From positions 434,001-498,000 of the forward strand of contig CAWDMA010000001.1 in NCBI GenBank assembly GCA_963803425.1: DNA of 64,000 nucleotides, read 5' to 3'. Shown here in pieces: positions 14,499 through 24,369 of the stretch; the first letter of the stretch is position 1; the number at the start of each line of letters is the position of its first letter. The notes beneath the pieces are model-generated. The model saw nothing but the letters and a program-made list of their open reading frames with translations, ran no database searches and was not told where the DNA came from. The stretch comes from DASPWW01 sp963803425. GTDB taxonomy: Bacteria; Actinomycetota; Thermoleophilia; Solirubrobacterales; 70-9. The position numbers and the translations under genes are program-made.

Positions 14499-15217
14499 CG
14501 CGGTTGCCCCAGATCACGACGCCGCCCCCCAGGCTCATCACCCGCGCCTGCACCGACGCGATTCCTGCTGCCCGCCACAGCTCGAGCTGGCGCTGCAGCG
14601 GCAGCCGTCGATAGCAGGCCGTCGATGCTCGGCTCCAGGAAGCGCCCCACCTCGTACCAGTCGCGCGAGATCAGCCGACCGAGGGCCGGCAGGCCGAGGC
14701 GTCCGTAGACGCGCCAGAGACCGCGCGCCACCGGGTTCGGAGGCAGCATGAACTCGAGTGAGGCGATTCGCCCGCCGGGCTTGACGACGCGGGCAAGCTC
14801 GCCGAGCGTCGCCGCCGGGTCGTCCACGTATCGCAGCAGATAGGTGAACGTGAGGTGGTCGAACTGCCATCGGCGAACGGCAGGGACTCGGCCCGCCCGC
14901 GAACCAACTCGATCCGGGCTGCAAGCTCAGGCCGGCGGCGCAGCTTTGCGTCGGCCTGCGCGAGCATCTCGGGGCTCTGGTCGAGCCCCACCACTCGGCA
15001 GCCGTATCGGCGCACGAGGGCGGTGGCGACCATGCCCGTCCCGGTGGCGACGTCGAGCACGCGATCCTCCGGCTCGGCGCCCACCCGGGCCACCATCGCC
15101 CGTCGCCAGCGGGGGTCCTGGCCGAAGCTGAGGATGGCGCCGGCGGCGTCGTAGCGGCGCGGCAGGCCCGCGAACAGGCGCAGTGCGTGCTCGTCGCTGG
15201 CTCGAGGCAGCGGTCAT
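14491..15217 (-). CDS. Class I SAM-dependent methyltransferase (UbiE-like), frame-broken
   Basis: Joined across three frame changes it reads: ATG 15217 MTAASS, EHALRLFAGLPRRYDAAGAI, LSFGQDPRWRRAMVARV, DRVLDVATGTGMVATALVRR (motif I, SAM binding), VVGLDQSPEMLAQADAKLRR (acidic motif), then the FDH-type motif, GELARVVKPGGRIASLEF (motif III), SRDWYEVGRFLEPSI and QRQLELWRAAGIASVQ, ending VIWGNRDG. Overall ~235 residues in the UbiE/COQ5 style. Breaks lie near 15195 (extra bases), 14875 (TT where TTT restores GSFDHLT) and 14617 (one extra base). The single-base breaks in short runs suggest sequence error. ATGA overlap with the hydrolase upstream. Confidence 0.65.
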
Positions 15218-16037
15218 GGTCGCACCGCCATCCGGCAGATGAAGTCCTCGATCAGCCGGGCGTAGAGGTTGCGATGGGTCACCTGCGGATCGTGCGCCGC
15301 ACCGGGCAGCGGCGCGGTCATGGCCCCTGGAATGGCCGCAGCGACCAGTTCCACGATGCGCCTGAACAGCGGTGGCCTGCGGTCGCCGAAGGTGAGCAGC
15401 GCCGGTCCCTCGAGCGCCTCCAATTCCTCGAGATCGATCCGGAGTGCGTCCGGGTCCCGGCATTGGTCGAGATACGTGGGAGCGTTCGTCAGGAGCATGT
15501 CACGGCGACCCTGATCGAGGCCATCCCACCCGCCCGGCGTCTCCGCCACGCGGTCGCAGTACAGCCTTGCGGCTCCCTCCAGGTCTCCCGACTCGAGCCG
15601 CTCCGCGACGGCGGCGAGCCGGAGGCGAAGCTCGTTCAGCTTCGGAGATTCCGCCTCCGGCCATCGAGCAGGTCGAAGAACGGTGGCTCGTGAGCGCTCA
15701 CGCTGCGAACCAGCTCCGGCCTGGCGCCGGCGAGCCGCAGGGCGATGGAGCCTCCCAGTGAGGCCCCCGCGACGTTCGCGGCTCCGCACCCGAACATCTC
15801 GATCAGCGAGGCGAGATCGTCGACGTCCTCGCGAATGCTCCCTTGGCCGGGCGGACATGAGCTGCGGCTGTGGCCGCGTCGGTCGTACGTGATCACTTCG
15901 AACGAGCGCGACAGGAGGGGCAGCACGCCGTCCCACACGCTGGCGTCCACCCACGACCCGTGGACGAGCACGAGTGGCTCGCCTTCGCCGCTCCGCTGGT
16001 AATGGAGCCGAGCTCCTTGGCATTCAGTGATCGGCAT
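15214..16037 (-). CDS. Alpha/beta hydrolase, one frame break
   Basis: ATG 16037, MPITECQGARLHYQRSGEGE. Shows the HGS oxyanion motif (LVLVHGSWVDASVW), YDRRGHSRSS, the nucleophile elbow G-A-S-L-G-G (about residue 92), an acid candidate near FGDRRPP, and the catalytic His in GAAHDPQVTHRNLYARLIED at the C-terminus. The frame changes near 15655: FFDLLDG is followed in the next frame by PEAESPKLNELRLRLAAVAE and the rest of the cap and core. Without the break the protein has about 270 residues, the family norm. Esterase/epoxide-hydrolase-like; substrate unknown. Upstream member of the pair with the methyltransferase. Confidence 0.7.
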
Positions 16038-16236
16038 CTTCCAGCACCGAATGAAGGTGCTTGCCCCTGAACGGTAGTGGCCGTCGGCCGTGGACCACCG
16101 AGCCGAGCGGCCGGACCCGCTCAGGTCGGTCCCGACGCACGGGCTCCGGGGCGCGGAAGCGGCGGTTGACGCGAGGGAATCGAGTTCGGAGTGGAGGGCT
16201 TAGGATCGCGAGATCCGGGCAACCCAGACGCGCATC

Positions 16237-19200
16237 GTGCGCCCCGAGCTCACCGAGCGCCTCAACTCCAGCCTAGACGGGGGGGTCGCTGATCCTCGTC
16301 GCCGACGCGGGGTTCGGGAAGACGACGGCCCTGGAGCAGGCGCTGGCCGGGCGCGCCGGCGCTACCGTGTGGCTGCGTACCGCCCGCACCGACCGGGATC
16401 CGGGGAGGCTCGTGGGGCGGCTGGTCGATGCCGTCCGGGCCGAGCTTCCAGGCGTCGCGGAGGACCACGCGGAGCGCCTCGCCGGCGCTGTCGAGCCGCT
16501 CGACACCGAGGCCGTAGCCCGCAGCCTGGTCGAGGACCTCGAGCGGCTGCTGGTCGAGCCGCTCGTGATCGCGATCGACGATGCCGAGCGGCTGGAAGGG
16601 GCACCGGCGCTCGCGATCGTTGACGCGGTGCTCGACGGCTGCGAGGAGCTCGTCAGGGCGGCGGTCTGCACGCGGCGCCGGCTCGGGTTGAAGCTCGCGC
16701 GGCTGAAGGCGACCGGGCGGCTCACCGAGCTCGGTCCGGCCGATCTCGCCTTCTCACCTTCCGAGTGCGCCGCCTGCATTCGCCTGCTCCGTGGCGCCGA
16801 GCCGTCGCCGGAGGAGGTCGAGGGTCTGCTCGCGGCCACCGAGGGCTGGCCGCTGGGTGTGGCGCTCGGCGCGGCGACGTCGGGCTCCGGCAGGCTTCCG
16901 GCGCAGGGTCGAGGGGCGATCTTCGCCTACCTCGCCGAGGAGGTGTTCGACGGGCTCGACGCGGAGCTGAAACGGGGATTGCTCGACGGAAGCATCGTCG
17001 ACGAGCTCGATCCCGAGCTGGAGCGCGCCCTCGAGATTCCGGACTCGTTCCGCGCGGACGTCGAGGCGGCCGGGGTGTTCGTGCGCTCGCTCGACGACTC
17101 CTACGCGCTCCATCCACTGTTCCGCGACTTCCTCGGCGCCCGCCTCGAGCAGGAGCGCGACGGGGCCGCGCTTGCGGAGCTCCATCGCCGGGTGGGCGGC
17201 GCTTTCGCTGCGACCGGACGGGCCCCGGAGGCGATCGAGCATTGGCTGGCGGCCGGCGACTTCGACACGGCGGCGGCTGCGATCACCGGACAGGCGGTCG
17301 GGCTGATGGGGACGGCCCCCGAGACCGTGGCGAGCTGGCTCGACCGTCTTCCCCCGGATCAGCGTCAGCGCCCGGTGCTGCGCCTGCTCGCCGGACGGCT
17401 GGCGATGGGGGAGGGCGACTTCGATGCTGCGGTCACGCACTGCCGGGCGAGCGTTGCCGCGCTCGAGCGCGAGGACGCCCACGAGGCGCTGCTGTGGTCC
17501 GCGCGGCTGCCGCTCACTGACGCCCACATCGCCGCGCTCGACCTCGACGCGGCTGCAGAGGCGAGCGCCGGCGCCGAGGACGCCGGGCCGGACGCCGGGC
17601 CGGCGGCGGCGTTCTGCGCCCTCGCGCACGCTGCGGCGCTGGCGCGGATGGGGGCCGAGGGGTCCGATCGTGCCCTGAGCGTGGCGCTCGAACGTCCCGG
17701 GGGAGAGGAGCTGCTCGGGCCCGGGCTGTCGGCGTTCCGCGCCCACTACCTGGAGCTGCCGGCGGGGCGGCTGGACGATGCGCTGCAGCACGTGAACGAG
17801 GGGATCGAGGCTCTGGAGGCTGAGGACGCGTCCAACCGGATGCCGTACGTCCTCGTGTTCAAGATGGCGATCCACGAGGCGCGCGGCGAGCTCGAGCTCG
17901 CGCTTGAGACGTTAGATGCGACCCTCGCGGCCGCGCAGCGGAGCGGGCTCGCCGGGTACGTGGGCGCGGGCGCGCGGCTGGCCGGCGCGACGATGCTGGC
18001 GCTGCGCGATCGCCCCGAGGAGGCGAGGTTGCAGCTCGATCGCGTCGATCGCGACTGGTCCTCATGGGCGGGCTGCGACAAGCACGTAGCCCGGGCGGTG
18101 CTCGCCTGGCGCGCCGGGGACAGCGCGGCGGCGGCGGCCGACGCGCGACGCGGGCTCGAGGAGGCAGGACGGATGCCGCCCTTCGACCGGGTCCGTGTCA
18201 CGTCCGTGGTGGCGCCGGTCCTATGCGATGCCGGCCGCCCGGTCGAGGCGCGCGAGGCGCTGCAGGGCGTGCTCGAGGCGCTTCCGGCGGGAGAGTCCGG
18301 TGCACGCACCCGTGCGGCGCTGGCGGCGGTCCTCCACACGGAGGGCGATCAGGCTGCCGCGCACGCGGCGCTCGCCGCCGCGCTCGAGGAGGCCGGGGAG
18401 TCGGCCCGATTCGTTCTCCGCAGCGAGTGGCCGCAGGTGGAACCGGTGCTCTGGAGCGCCCTCGAGGCCGGCGCCCTCGATCCGCGGACCGCGGTCGCGG
18501 CGCTCGACACGGCGTTCCCGGGCGGCCCCGAGATCATCCCCTTCGCCGACCACCCGCGGCCGGAGGTACGCGACGCGGCGCTGGGCACAGCGGCGTCCGC
18601 CGGGCGCCCCGAGGCGCTCGCCGCGCTGGACGCGAACGTCGGCGCGCGGCAGCGGCTGCTCCGAGACCCGCCTGCGCTCGCCTTCCGGACGCTGGGGCGG
18701 TTCGAGGTGCGGCGGGGAGCGTGGACCGTGGACGCCGCGGCATGGGAGCGCAAGGTCGCCGAGCGGGTGGTCCGATTTCTGCTGATCCGCAGGGGAGAGC
18801 TCGTCCCCGAGGACGAGCTGTTCGAGGCCTTCTGGCCCGGAAAGCCACCGGCCTCGGCCAGACGTGGGCTGCAGACCTCGATCTCGAGCGCGCGCGCCGT
18901 GCTCGACCTGACGTGGGGGCCAGCAGGATGCACGCGGAGGCGCGCGGGTACGCCCTGATTCCGGGTGACGGCGATCGTCTTGACGCCGACGCGTTCGAGA
19001 CCGCCGCGCGCCGCGCGCTGGGCGGATCAGGCTCCGAGCAGATCGCGCGGCTGGAGGCGGCCGTCGCCCTGTGGGGCGGCGAGCCGCTGCCCGAGGAGCG
19101 CTACGCGGACTGGGCCGCCTCGTGGCGCGAGCGGCTCAGCTCCCTGCACGCCGACGTGCTGGCGGCGCTGGCCGAGGCTCACGGCCGGGCGGGCGACAAC

Positions 19201-19413
19201 GCGGCTGCCGCTCGCGCGGCGCGATCGCTGGTCGATCTCGACCCCCTGGACGAGCGCTCGCAGCGGCTGTTGATGGAGGCATATGCGGCAGCGGGGCGGC
19301 GGGGCGACGCCCTGCGCCAGTTCATGGAGTGCCGTCGCGCCCTGGTCGAGCAGCTCGGGATCGAGCCCGAGGCGGAGACACTGGCGCTGCAGCGCCGTAT
19401 TCTCGCCGGTTGA
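16237..19413 (+). CDS. SARP-like (BTAD) regulator with MalT-type ATPase, copy 1, frame-broken
   Basis: Full-length paralogue of 29462-32668 (about 1060 residues) but with two frame changes. The first is in a G7 run at 16277-16283: dropping one G restores SLILVADAGFGKTTALEQ, the Walker A. The second is near 18920, in VLDL-TWGP before HAEARGYALIPGDGDRLDAD. Order: P-loop ATPase (Walker B VIAIDDAE), helical TPR-like middle, winged-helix DNA-binding domain (FRTLGRFEVRRGAWTVDAAA...RRGLQTSISSARAVLDL), then the BTAD (DWAASWRERLSSLHADVLAA...ERSQRLLMEAYAAAGRRGDA). GTG 16237 is the likely start; a TAGGAT box at 16201-16206 is a candidate -10. It likely activates the promoter directly downstream. Confidence 0.75.
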
Positions 19414-19417
19414 CCCG

Positions 19418-19450
19418 CGTGAGGATTGCGTGAGCGCTCGCCGCTATCCA
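19418..19450 (+). promoter_or_regulatory. Predicted SARP-type activator site plus -10, copy 1
   Basis: Heptamers CGTGAGG (19418-19424) and CGTGAGC (19429-19435) repeat at an 11-bp period, followed nine bases later by a -10 box TATCCA (19445-19450) and, eight bases on, the GTG at 19459. SARP/OmpR-type activators bind direct heptamer repeats with 11-bp spacing about 8 bp upstream of -10, in place of a -35. The whole arrangement is conserved at 32673-32705. Confidence 0.6.
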
Positions 19451-19458
19451 TCGCGGCA

Positions 19459-19644
19459 GTGGCGCCGATCCGCACCAGCTACGTGGTTTCCGTCCATGAG
19501 CGCGGCGGCCCGGCGATCGTCGAGGAGGTGCGCACCGGCCGCAAGGCCCGCCTCGGCTCGCTGCGGGACGCCGGCGCCCAGATCGAGCAGTGGCTGCGCG
19601 AGCCGAAGCTGGTGGCCGCCGACCGCGCCCAAGAGCGACGATGA
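19459..19644 (+). CDS. 61-residue cassette protein, copy 1
   Basis: 61 residues from GTG 19459: VAPIRTSYVVSVHERGGPAI, VEEVRTGRKARLGSLRDAGA, QIEQWLREPKLVAADRAQER R. A beta-hairpin (SYVVSVH ... AIVEEVRT) followed by one amphipathic helix (SLRDAGAQIEQWLRE) is predicted; no signal peptide, so cytoplasmic. Its paralogue at 33500-33685 has exactly the same length and about 75% identity. Both sit between the BTAD regulator and the secreted protease, overlapping the protease start by four bases (ATGA here). A partner, chaperone or sensor of that system is plausible; family not recognised. Confidence 0.7.
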   Translation: MAPIRTSYVVSVHERGGPAIVEEVRTGRKARLGSLRDAGAQIEQWLREPKLVAADRAQERR

Positions 19645-22061
19645 GCGCAGCGGTCTCGCCTGCCCGAGTCGCGGCGACCGCCGTCTGCCTCGGCCTGTTG
19701 ATCGCGGGCTGGGCCGCGCCGCGCGCTCCGGCGGCCTTCCCGGGCGAGAACGGCAAGATCGCCTTCCAGACCACCCGCGACGGCAACACCGAGATCTACA
19801 CGATGAACGCCGACGGCACGGGGCAGGTGAACCGCTCCACGAACGCGGCGTTCGATGGCATCCCCGCCTGGTCCCCGGACGGCACCAAGATCGCCTTCGT
19901 GAGCACCCGCGACAACGGCAACCAGATCTACACGATGAACGCCGACGGCACGGGGCAGGTGAACCGCTCCACGAACGCGGCGCAAGACACCGCCCCAGCC
20001 TGGTCCCCGGACGGGACCAAGATCGCCTTCACGAGCACGCGCGACGGCGACGCCGAGATCTACACGATGAACGCCGACGGCACCGGGCAGGCGAACCTTT
20101 CCACCAACTCGGCGGCCGACAACTCCCCAGCCTGGTCCCCGGACGGCACCAAGATCGCGTTCAACACCGACCGCGACGTCAACACCGAGATCTACATGAT
20201 GAACGCCGACGGCACGGGGCAGGTGAACCGCTCCACGAACGCGGCGCAAGATGGCGAGCCCGCCTGGTCCCCCGACGGGACCAAGATCGCCTTCGAGACC
20301 AACCGCGACGGCAACCAAGAGGTCTACGAGATGAACGCCGACGGCACGGGGCAGGTGAACCGCTCCACTAACGCGGCGTTCGATGGCGAGCCCGCCTGGT
20401 CCCCCGACGGCACCAAGATCGCCTTCCATACCAACCGCGACGGCAACTTCGAGATCTATGAGATGAACGCCGCGGACGGCACGGGACAGGTCAACCGCTC
20501 CACAAACGCGGCGAGCGAACAATACCCCGACTGGCAACCGCTGATAAGCGACCGCGACGGCGACGCCCTCCCCGACTCCTGGGAGGAGAACGGGGTCGAT
20601 GTCGACGGCGACGGCACTCCCGACCTCGACCTGCCGGCGATGGGCGCCGACCCCGACCACAAGGACATCTTCATCGAGGTCGACTACATGGCCGGCCACC
20701 ACATCGACCAGGCTCAGATCGATCCGGTGACCGATGCCTTCAAGCAGGCCCCGGTCGGCAACCCCGACGGCCAGGGCGGGATCACCCTGCATGTCGACAA
20801 CGGGCCGGGCTCGACGATGGACCCGGTCTCGGGGTCGAGCTGGGGCGGCCTCTCGGACCAGGACATGCTCACCCACCAGAACGTGCTCGGGAGCGACTTC
20901 ACGGTCAACGGCGACACGCGCTATGACTGGAGCGAGTTCGAGTCGATCCGCCAGACGAAGCTGCTCGCGATCCGCCGGCCCGCCTTCCACTACGTGATCG
21001 CCGCCCACAGCGGCCCCGGCCAGGACTTCGCCGGTATCTCCCGCGGTGTGACCAATGGCGCGTCCGACTTCATGATCGCGATGCACGAGAACTGCCAGGA
21101 CGACCCGCCGCCGCCGCTCAGCACCGAGTGCGCCAGCGTCGATCCCGAGTTCGCCGCCGCCACCTTCATGCATGAGCTCGGCCACAACCTCGGCCTCCAG
21201 CACGGGGGGACCGACGAGGACGCCCAGAAGCCGAACTACCTCTCGGTGATGAACTACAACTTCGGCTGGGGGCTGATCGCCTTCGACGGCGTCACCCCGA
21301 CGAGCACGAAATTCGAGCTCGACTACTCGCGCTTCAACCTGCCGCTGGACGAGAACCGGCTCAACGAGCAGCGCGGCTTCGGGATCGACTCCGGGGACCT
21401 GAGCGCGTTCAAGACGGTCTTCACCTGTCCTGACGGAACCACCCAATACTCGATCCCGCTGACCACGACCAACGTCGACTGGAACTGCGACCGGACGATC
21501 TTCGGCTCGACCGGCAACGTGTCCTCCGACGCCTCCGGCAACGGCGTCATCGGCCAGCTCACCGGCCCGATCGACTGGAACCGGCTGGTGTTCTCGGGCG
21601 GCGGGATCGGGGCCCTGAGCCAGCCTCCCGGCGCCGACGACACGCTGATGAACGAGCCGACGCCGGTGGAGCTGCAGGAGAGCCGTGACCTGCTCGAGCA
21701 CGGATCCCCGCCGCCGATCGACCCCCCGGCGAAGCCGAAGCCGCCCAACGCGAAGCCGAGGCCCCGCAACGAGTTCAGCTTCGGGAAGCTGAAGCGAAAC
21801 AAGCGCAAGGGCACCGCGAAGCTGACCGTGAACGTCCCCGGCCCCGGCGCCCTCGAGCTCGCGCAGGACAAGAAGGTGAAGGGCGATCAGGCGCGGGCCG
21901 AGTCCGCGGGCGACACCACGCTGACCGTGAAGCCGAAGGGCAAGGCGAAGAAGAAGCTGAGCCAGCACGGCAAGGCCAAGCTCGGCGCCGAGGTCACCTA
22001 CACGCCCGATGGCGGCGACCCGAGCACCCTGACCGCGAGCGTGAAGCTGGTGCGGAAGTGA
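19641..22061 (+). CDS. Secreted PD40 beta-propeller / metzincin protease, copy 1
   Basis: 806 residues from ATG 19641. Signal peptide (VCLGLLIAGWAAPRAPAAF), then six ~43-residue PD40/TolB-type blades (D-G-N-x-E-I-Y-T-M-N-A-D-G-T-G-Q-V-N ... P-A-W-S-P-D-G-T-K-I-A-F), residues about 30-300. Next is a Ca-binding DRDGDALPDSWEENGVDVDG segment, then a zinc-protease domain with HELGHNLGLQH (H511, E512, H515, H521), the full metzincin HExxHxxGxxH motif, followed by YLSVMNYNF, a Met-turn-like sequence. The last ~95 residues (NEFSFGKLKRNKRKGTAKLT ...) are a Lys-rich beta domain common at the ends of Thermoleophilia exoproteins. Presumed extracellular protease, with the propeller possibly acting as a substrate-binding or inhibitory module. 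Confidence 0.8.
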   Translation: MSAAVSPARVAATAVCLGLLIAGWAAPRAPAAFPGENGKIAFQTTRDGNTEIYTMNADGTGQVNRSTNAAFDGIPAWSPDGTKIAFVSTRDNGNQIYTMNADGTGQVNRSTNAAQDTAPAWSPDGTKIAFTSTRDGDAEIYTMNADGTGQANLSTNSAADNSPAWSPDGTKIAFNTDRDVNTEIYMMNADGTGQVNRSTNAAQDGEPAWSPDGTKIAFETNRDGNQEVYEMNADGTGQVNRSTNAAFDGEPAWSPDGTKIAFHTNRDGNFEIYEMNAADGTGQVNRSTNAASEQYPDWQPLISDRDGDALPDSWEENGVDVDGDGTPDLDLPAMGADPDHKDIFIEVDYMAGHHIDQAQIDPVTDAFKQAPVGNPDGQGGITLHVDNGPGSTMDPVSGSSWGGLSDQDMLTHQNVLGSDFTVNGDTRYDWSEFESIRQTKLLAIRRPAFHYVIAAHSGPGQDFAGISRGVTNGASDFMIAMHENCQDDPPPPLSTECASVDPEFAAATFMHELGHNLGLQHGGTDEDAQKPNYLSVMNYNFGWGLIAFDGVTPTSTKFELDYSRFNLPLDENRLNEQRGFGIDSGDLSAFKTVFTCPDGTTQYSIPLTTTNVDWNCDRTIFGSTGNVSSDASGNGVIGQLTGPIDWNRLVFSGGGIGALSQPPGADDTLMNEPTPVELQESRDLLEHGSPPPIDPPAKPKPPNAKPRPRNEFSFGKLKRNKRKGTAKLTVNVPGPGALELAQDKKVKGDQARAESAGDTTLTVKPKGKAKKKLSQHGKAKLGAEVTYTPDGGDPSTLTASVKLVRK

Positions 22062-23192
22062 TCAGCGCTGACCGCCGGTCACCGAGACGTACTTCTTCCA
22101 GGCCGGCTTCGGCTTCCCGTTCTTCTTGAACAGGCCCGCGCCGCGGCACCACTTGCAGATTCGCTGGCCGTCGAGGTAGGTGAACCAGCTCGCCAGCTCG
22201 ATGTTGAGCGGCTCGCGCGCGCGGGTCAGCTTCCGCATCGTCTTGCGAAGGTACTTGGCCTGCTTCCTGCGGGTGGTGACCAGTTGATCGGACTTCGGCC
22301 CCTTCGTCGACCACCCGAACTCGGTGATCCACAGGGGCGTCGCCGCGTCGCCGTAGGCCCGGGTGACCGCGCGCGCATCCTTCACCGCCCGGAGCACCTG
22401 CTTGGGCTTGTGCGCGTAGGGATTCACGCTGAGGCCGTCGAAGTCCGCTTCGGCGCGGCGCTGGTACAGGCCGGCGATGAAGTCGTTTTGGGGGATCGAC
22501 CCCTTCGTCCCTTGACCGCCGGCCGAGATCCCGCCGGTGATCACCGTCGCTCCGGGGTCGACCCCCTTGGCGGCGTCGTTGGTCAGCTCCAGCAGCCGTG
22601 CGTACTCGCCCGGCGAGGCGTCCGGATGCCAGAATGCGGCCTGGTTCGGCTCGTTCCAGACCTGCCACGTCCGCAGCGGCGCGTACGGGACGTCGGGCCG
22701 GCACCAGCCCGGGTTGGGCCGGCAGGCATGGACGTAGCTCCAGAAGTCTCCGCCGGGGCCGTAGCGCGCGACCAGGGCGCGGACGAAGTCCTGCCACTGC
22801 TTCTGCTCCTTGGCCGAGTCGAGCGGCGGTCGGAGCGGGTCGTTGGAGACGTACGACGGCGCCCCGAGCAGCGTCGGGACGAGCCGGACGCCGGCAGCGG
22901 ATGCGTAGATCACCGCTGGGTCGACGTTGAGCCAGTTGTACTTGCCGGGTCCGGCCGAGATCTGCGGCCAGTAGAAGATGATCCGGGCAGTGTGGATGTT
23001 CCCGCGAGCGAGCTGCTTGTAATCGGACTCCCTCAGCGATGTGGACGGCGCGACACCGTAGAAGCCGTGGTCCGCGCCGGCCGCGGCCGGCGACGGCCTC
23101 GCCGGGACCGCGTACGCAAGCGCAGCGATCGAGGTCGCAAGGACGGCCGCGACGGTCGCAAGCGCAAGCCGGGTTGTCCTCGGGGCGCTCAT
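22062..23192 (-). CDS. Secreted cellulase-fold glycoside hydrolase (GH5/GH39-like), copy 1
   Basis: 376 residues from ATG 23192. A signal peptide is followed by GFYGVAPSTSLRESDYKQLA and a TIM barrel: LIFYWPQ-type strand, NVDPAVIYASAAGVRLVPTL, TWQVWNEPNQ with the predicted acid/base Glu181, HPYA/NPYAHKPKQ and WITEFGWS with the predicted nucleophile Glu291. These two glutamates at the ends of strands 4 and 7 define clan GH-A. The C-terminus (CKWCRGAGLFKKNGKPKPAW) holds a C-x2-C pair. Part of an inverted duplication with 24906-26036. Follows the 168-residue secreted protein on this strand (gap 8 bp). Likely acts on an exopolysaccharide; substrate unknown. Confidence 0.8.
   Translation of the reverse strand: MSAPRTTRLALATVAAVLATSIAALAYAVPARPSPAAAGADHGFYGVAPSTSLRESDYKQLARGNIHTARIIFYWPQISAGPGKYNWLNVDPAVIYASAAGVRLVPTLLGAPSYVSNDPLRPPLDSAKEQKQWQDFVRALVARYGPGGDFWSYVHACRPNPGWCRPDVPYAPLRTWQVWNEPNQAAFWHPDASPGEYARLLELTNDAAKGVDPGATVITGGISAGGQGTKGSIPQNDFIAGLYQRRAEADFDGLSVNPYAHKPKQVLRAVKDARAVTRAYGDAATPLWITEFGWSTKGPKSDQLVTTRRKQAKYLRKTMRKLTRAREPLNIELASWFTYLDGQRICKWCRGAGLFKKNGKPKPAWKKYVSVTGGQR
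22647..22979 (-). repeat. Left arm of a 333-bp perfect inverted repeat
   Basis: Reverse complement of 25119-25451 with no mismatch by reading; flanking positions diverge immediately (first mismatches next to 22979 and at 22646). It lies inside the glycoside hydrolase gene, covering the segment from the IFYW strand to the acid/base Glu. Confidence 0.85.
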
Positions 23193-23200
23193 CGTCGCGC

Positions 23201-23707
23201 CTAGCCGGAGCTCGAGGTCGAGGCGCGCTCGGCCGTCCAGCCCCGTGGCCCGGTGTCGCAGGCGCGGCCGACGCCGTCGACCGCCCACGATCCGGCGAAG
23301 CGGAACTCCCCGTACGCGGCCCGGAACCGCTTCAGGAAGCTCCCGGAGACGGACAGCGACAGTCCCGGGCCCGACGCCTTCAGCGTGAACCGGCCCTTCT
23401 TCTTCAGCTTCGCCGACCCGGGGACGACGGCGTCGATCGGAGCGATCAGCCCGGCGCCGCATCCGGCCAGGGCCTGCCCGAACTCGACGTGCTTGATCTT
23501 TGAGGTCCGTCGCCACCGATGAGGGCCGATCAGCTTCTTCTCCTTGACCAGGTCGAAGCTGACCGCGGAGGTCGGCTCCAGGTTGACGGTGCCGTCGAAT
23601 CCGCCGCCCTTGTAGGCCTGAGCCGACCCCGGCTGCAGGCAGGGCAACGCCGCGACGGTGATCGCCATCGCGAGCAGCATTCCTTGCGGCCAACCGATCC
23701 GAACCAC
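23201..23707 (-). CDS. Secreted ~168-residue protein paired with the glycoside hydrolase, copy 1
   Basis: 168 residues from GTG 23707. Signal peptide (LLAMAITVAALPCLQPGSAQ A) then YKGGGFDGTVNLEPTSAVSF, DLVKEKKLIGPHRWRRTSKI, CGAGLIAPIDAVVPGS, FTLKASGPGLSLSVSGSFLK and RACDTGPRGW: a beta-sandwich-like fold with one Cys pair. A CATAGG -10 (minus strand, 23715-23720) lies seven bases before the GTG, so the message is probably leaderless. About 70% identical to 24370-24897. Always next to the hydrolase, so it may be a binding or regulatory partner; no named family recognised. Confidence 0.65.
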   Translation of the reverse strand: MVRIGWPQGMLLAMAITVAALPCLQPGSAQAYKGGGFDGTVNLEPTSAVSFDLVKEKKLIGPHRWRRTSKIKHVEFGQALAGCGAGLIAPIDAVVPGSAKLKKKGRFTLKASGPGLSLSVSGSFLKRFRAAYGEFRFAGSWAVDGVGRACDTGPRGWTAERASTSSSG

Positions 23708-23779
23708 CGTCAGCCCTATGGTTAGCAGACGCAGCGGCAGGGAACCGGCGTAGCCGGCGGTCGCCGGCGGGGGGAGTCG

Positions 23780-23785
23780 TACAAT
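23780..23785 (+). promoter_or_regulatory. -10 box TACAAT of a leaderless promoter
   Basis: TACAAT eight bases before the GTG at 23794, without a Shine-Dalgarno. Same layout as 12840-12852; back-to-back with the minus-strand leaderless promoter at 23715-23720. Confidence 0.55.
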
Positions 23786-23793
23786 CGGCCTGC

Positions 23794-24294
23794 GTGTTCG
23801 GGGGTCGGAAGAAGCGGGTGGAGAAGCTCACCGCAGGGGTGAGGGCGAACCTCGAGGACGGCGAGTCGGTCCGCGAGTTGGTCCAGACCCAGACCGGGCA
23901 GTCGGCCGCGGCCAACGCCACCGCGGTTGCCACCTCGGGGCTGGTCAGCTCGGAGCTCGGGATCTTCTACCGGTCCAAGGTGGCCGCCGGGCCGCACGTG
24001 CTGGTCGCGACCGACCGCAACCTGTACGCGATGGCGTTGTCCGGAGCCCGTCTGCTCGATGTCGGCGAGGTGGTCCTGAAGGCGCCGCTCGACAAGGCCG
24101 ACCTGTACAAGGGCCAGAAGACGCTCTCCTTCGGCGGCGTCAAGTTCCAGGTGATGGCGCTGTTCGGCGAGCACGCAGACCGCCTCTACGAGTACGTGAA
24201 GCAGTCGGGGGGTGCGACCGAGACAAAGCCGACCCCGGCGGAGCCCGTGGCGACCGAGCGCGAGCAGCGGATCCGCGACGCCCTGGACGATTAG
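23794..24294 (+). CDS. PH-like-domain cytoplasmic protein
   Basis: 166 residues from GTG 23794. VEKLTAGVRANLEDGESVRE begins the protein and the core HVLVATDRNLYAMALSGARL, LDVGEVVLKAPLDKADLYKG and KTLSFGGVKFQVMALFGEHA has the strand pattern and T-D-R/x-x-L-Y motif of short bacterial PH-like domains that bind membranes or protein partners. No signal peptide; the C-terminal tail is acidic and disordered. It lies in the centre of the inverted hydrolase duplication (its flanks are the two 168/175-residue genes), transcribed from its own leaderless promoter. Confidence 0.65.
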   Translation: MFGGRKKRVEKLTAGVRANLEDGESVRELVQTQTGQSAAANATAVATSGLVSSELGIFYRSKVAAGPHVLVATDRNLYAMALSGARLLDVGEVVLKAPLDKADLYKGQKTLSFGGVKFQVMALFGEHADRLYEYVKQSGGATETKPTPAEPVATEREQRIRDALDD

Positions 24295-24369
24295 TCGAGG
24301 CCGCTGGGCCTCCCCCGACTGCCTACGACATTTGTCTGCCCGCTCCCGGCGCTGACCATACTGGCGACG

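Noticed and set aside
19745..20545. Tandem ~129-bp repeats resembling a satellite or CRISPR-like array
   Set aside because: The repeats are in frame and encode PD40 propeller blades; there are no unique spacers of constant length and no cas genes.
19479..21968. 829-codon open frame antisense to the first propeller-protease
   Set aside because: The repeat-rich, GC-rich sense gene forces an open antisense frame; the translation is Val/Gly/Arg/His-rich with no domain, while the sense frame has signal peptide, blades and a zinc motif.
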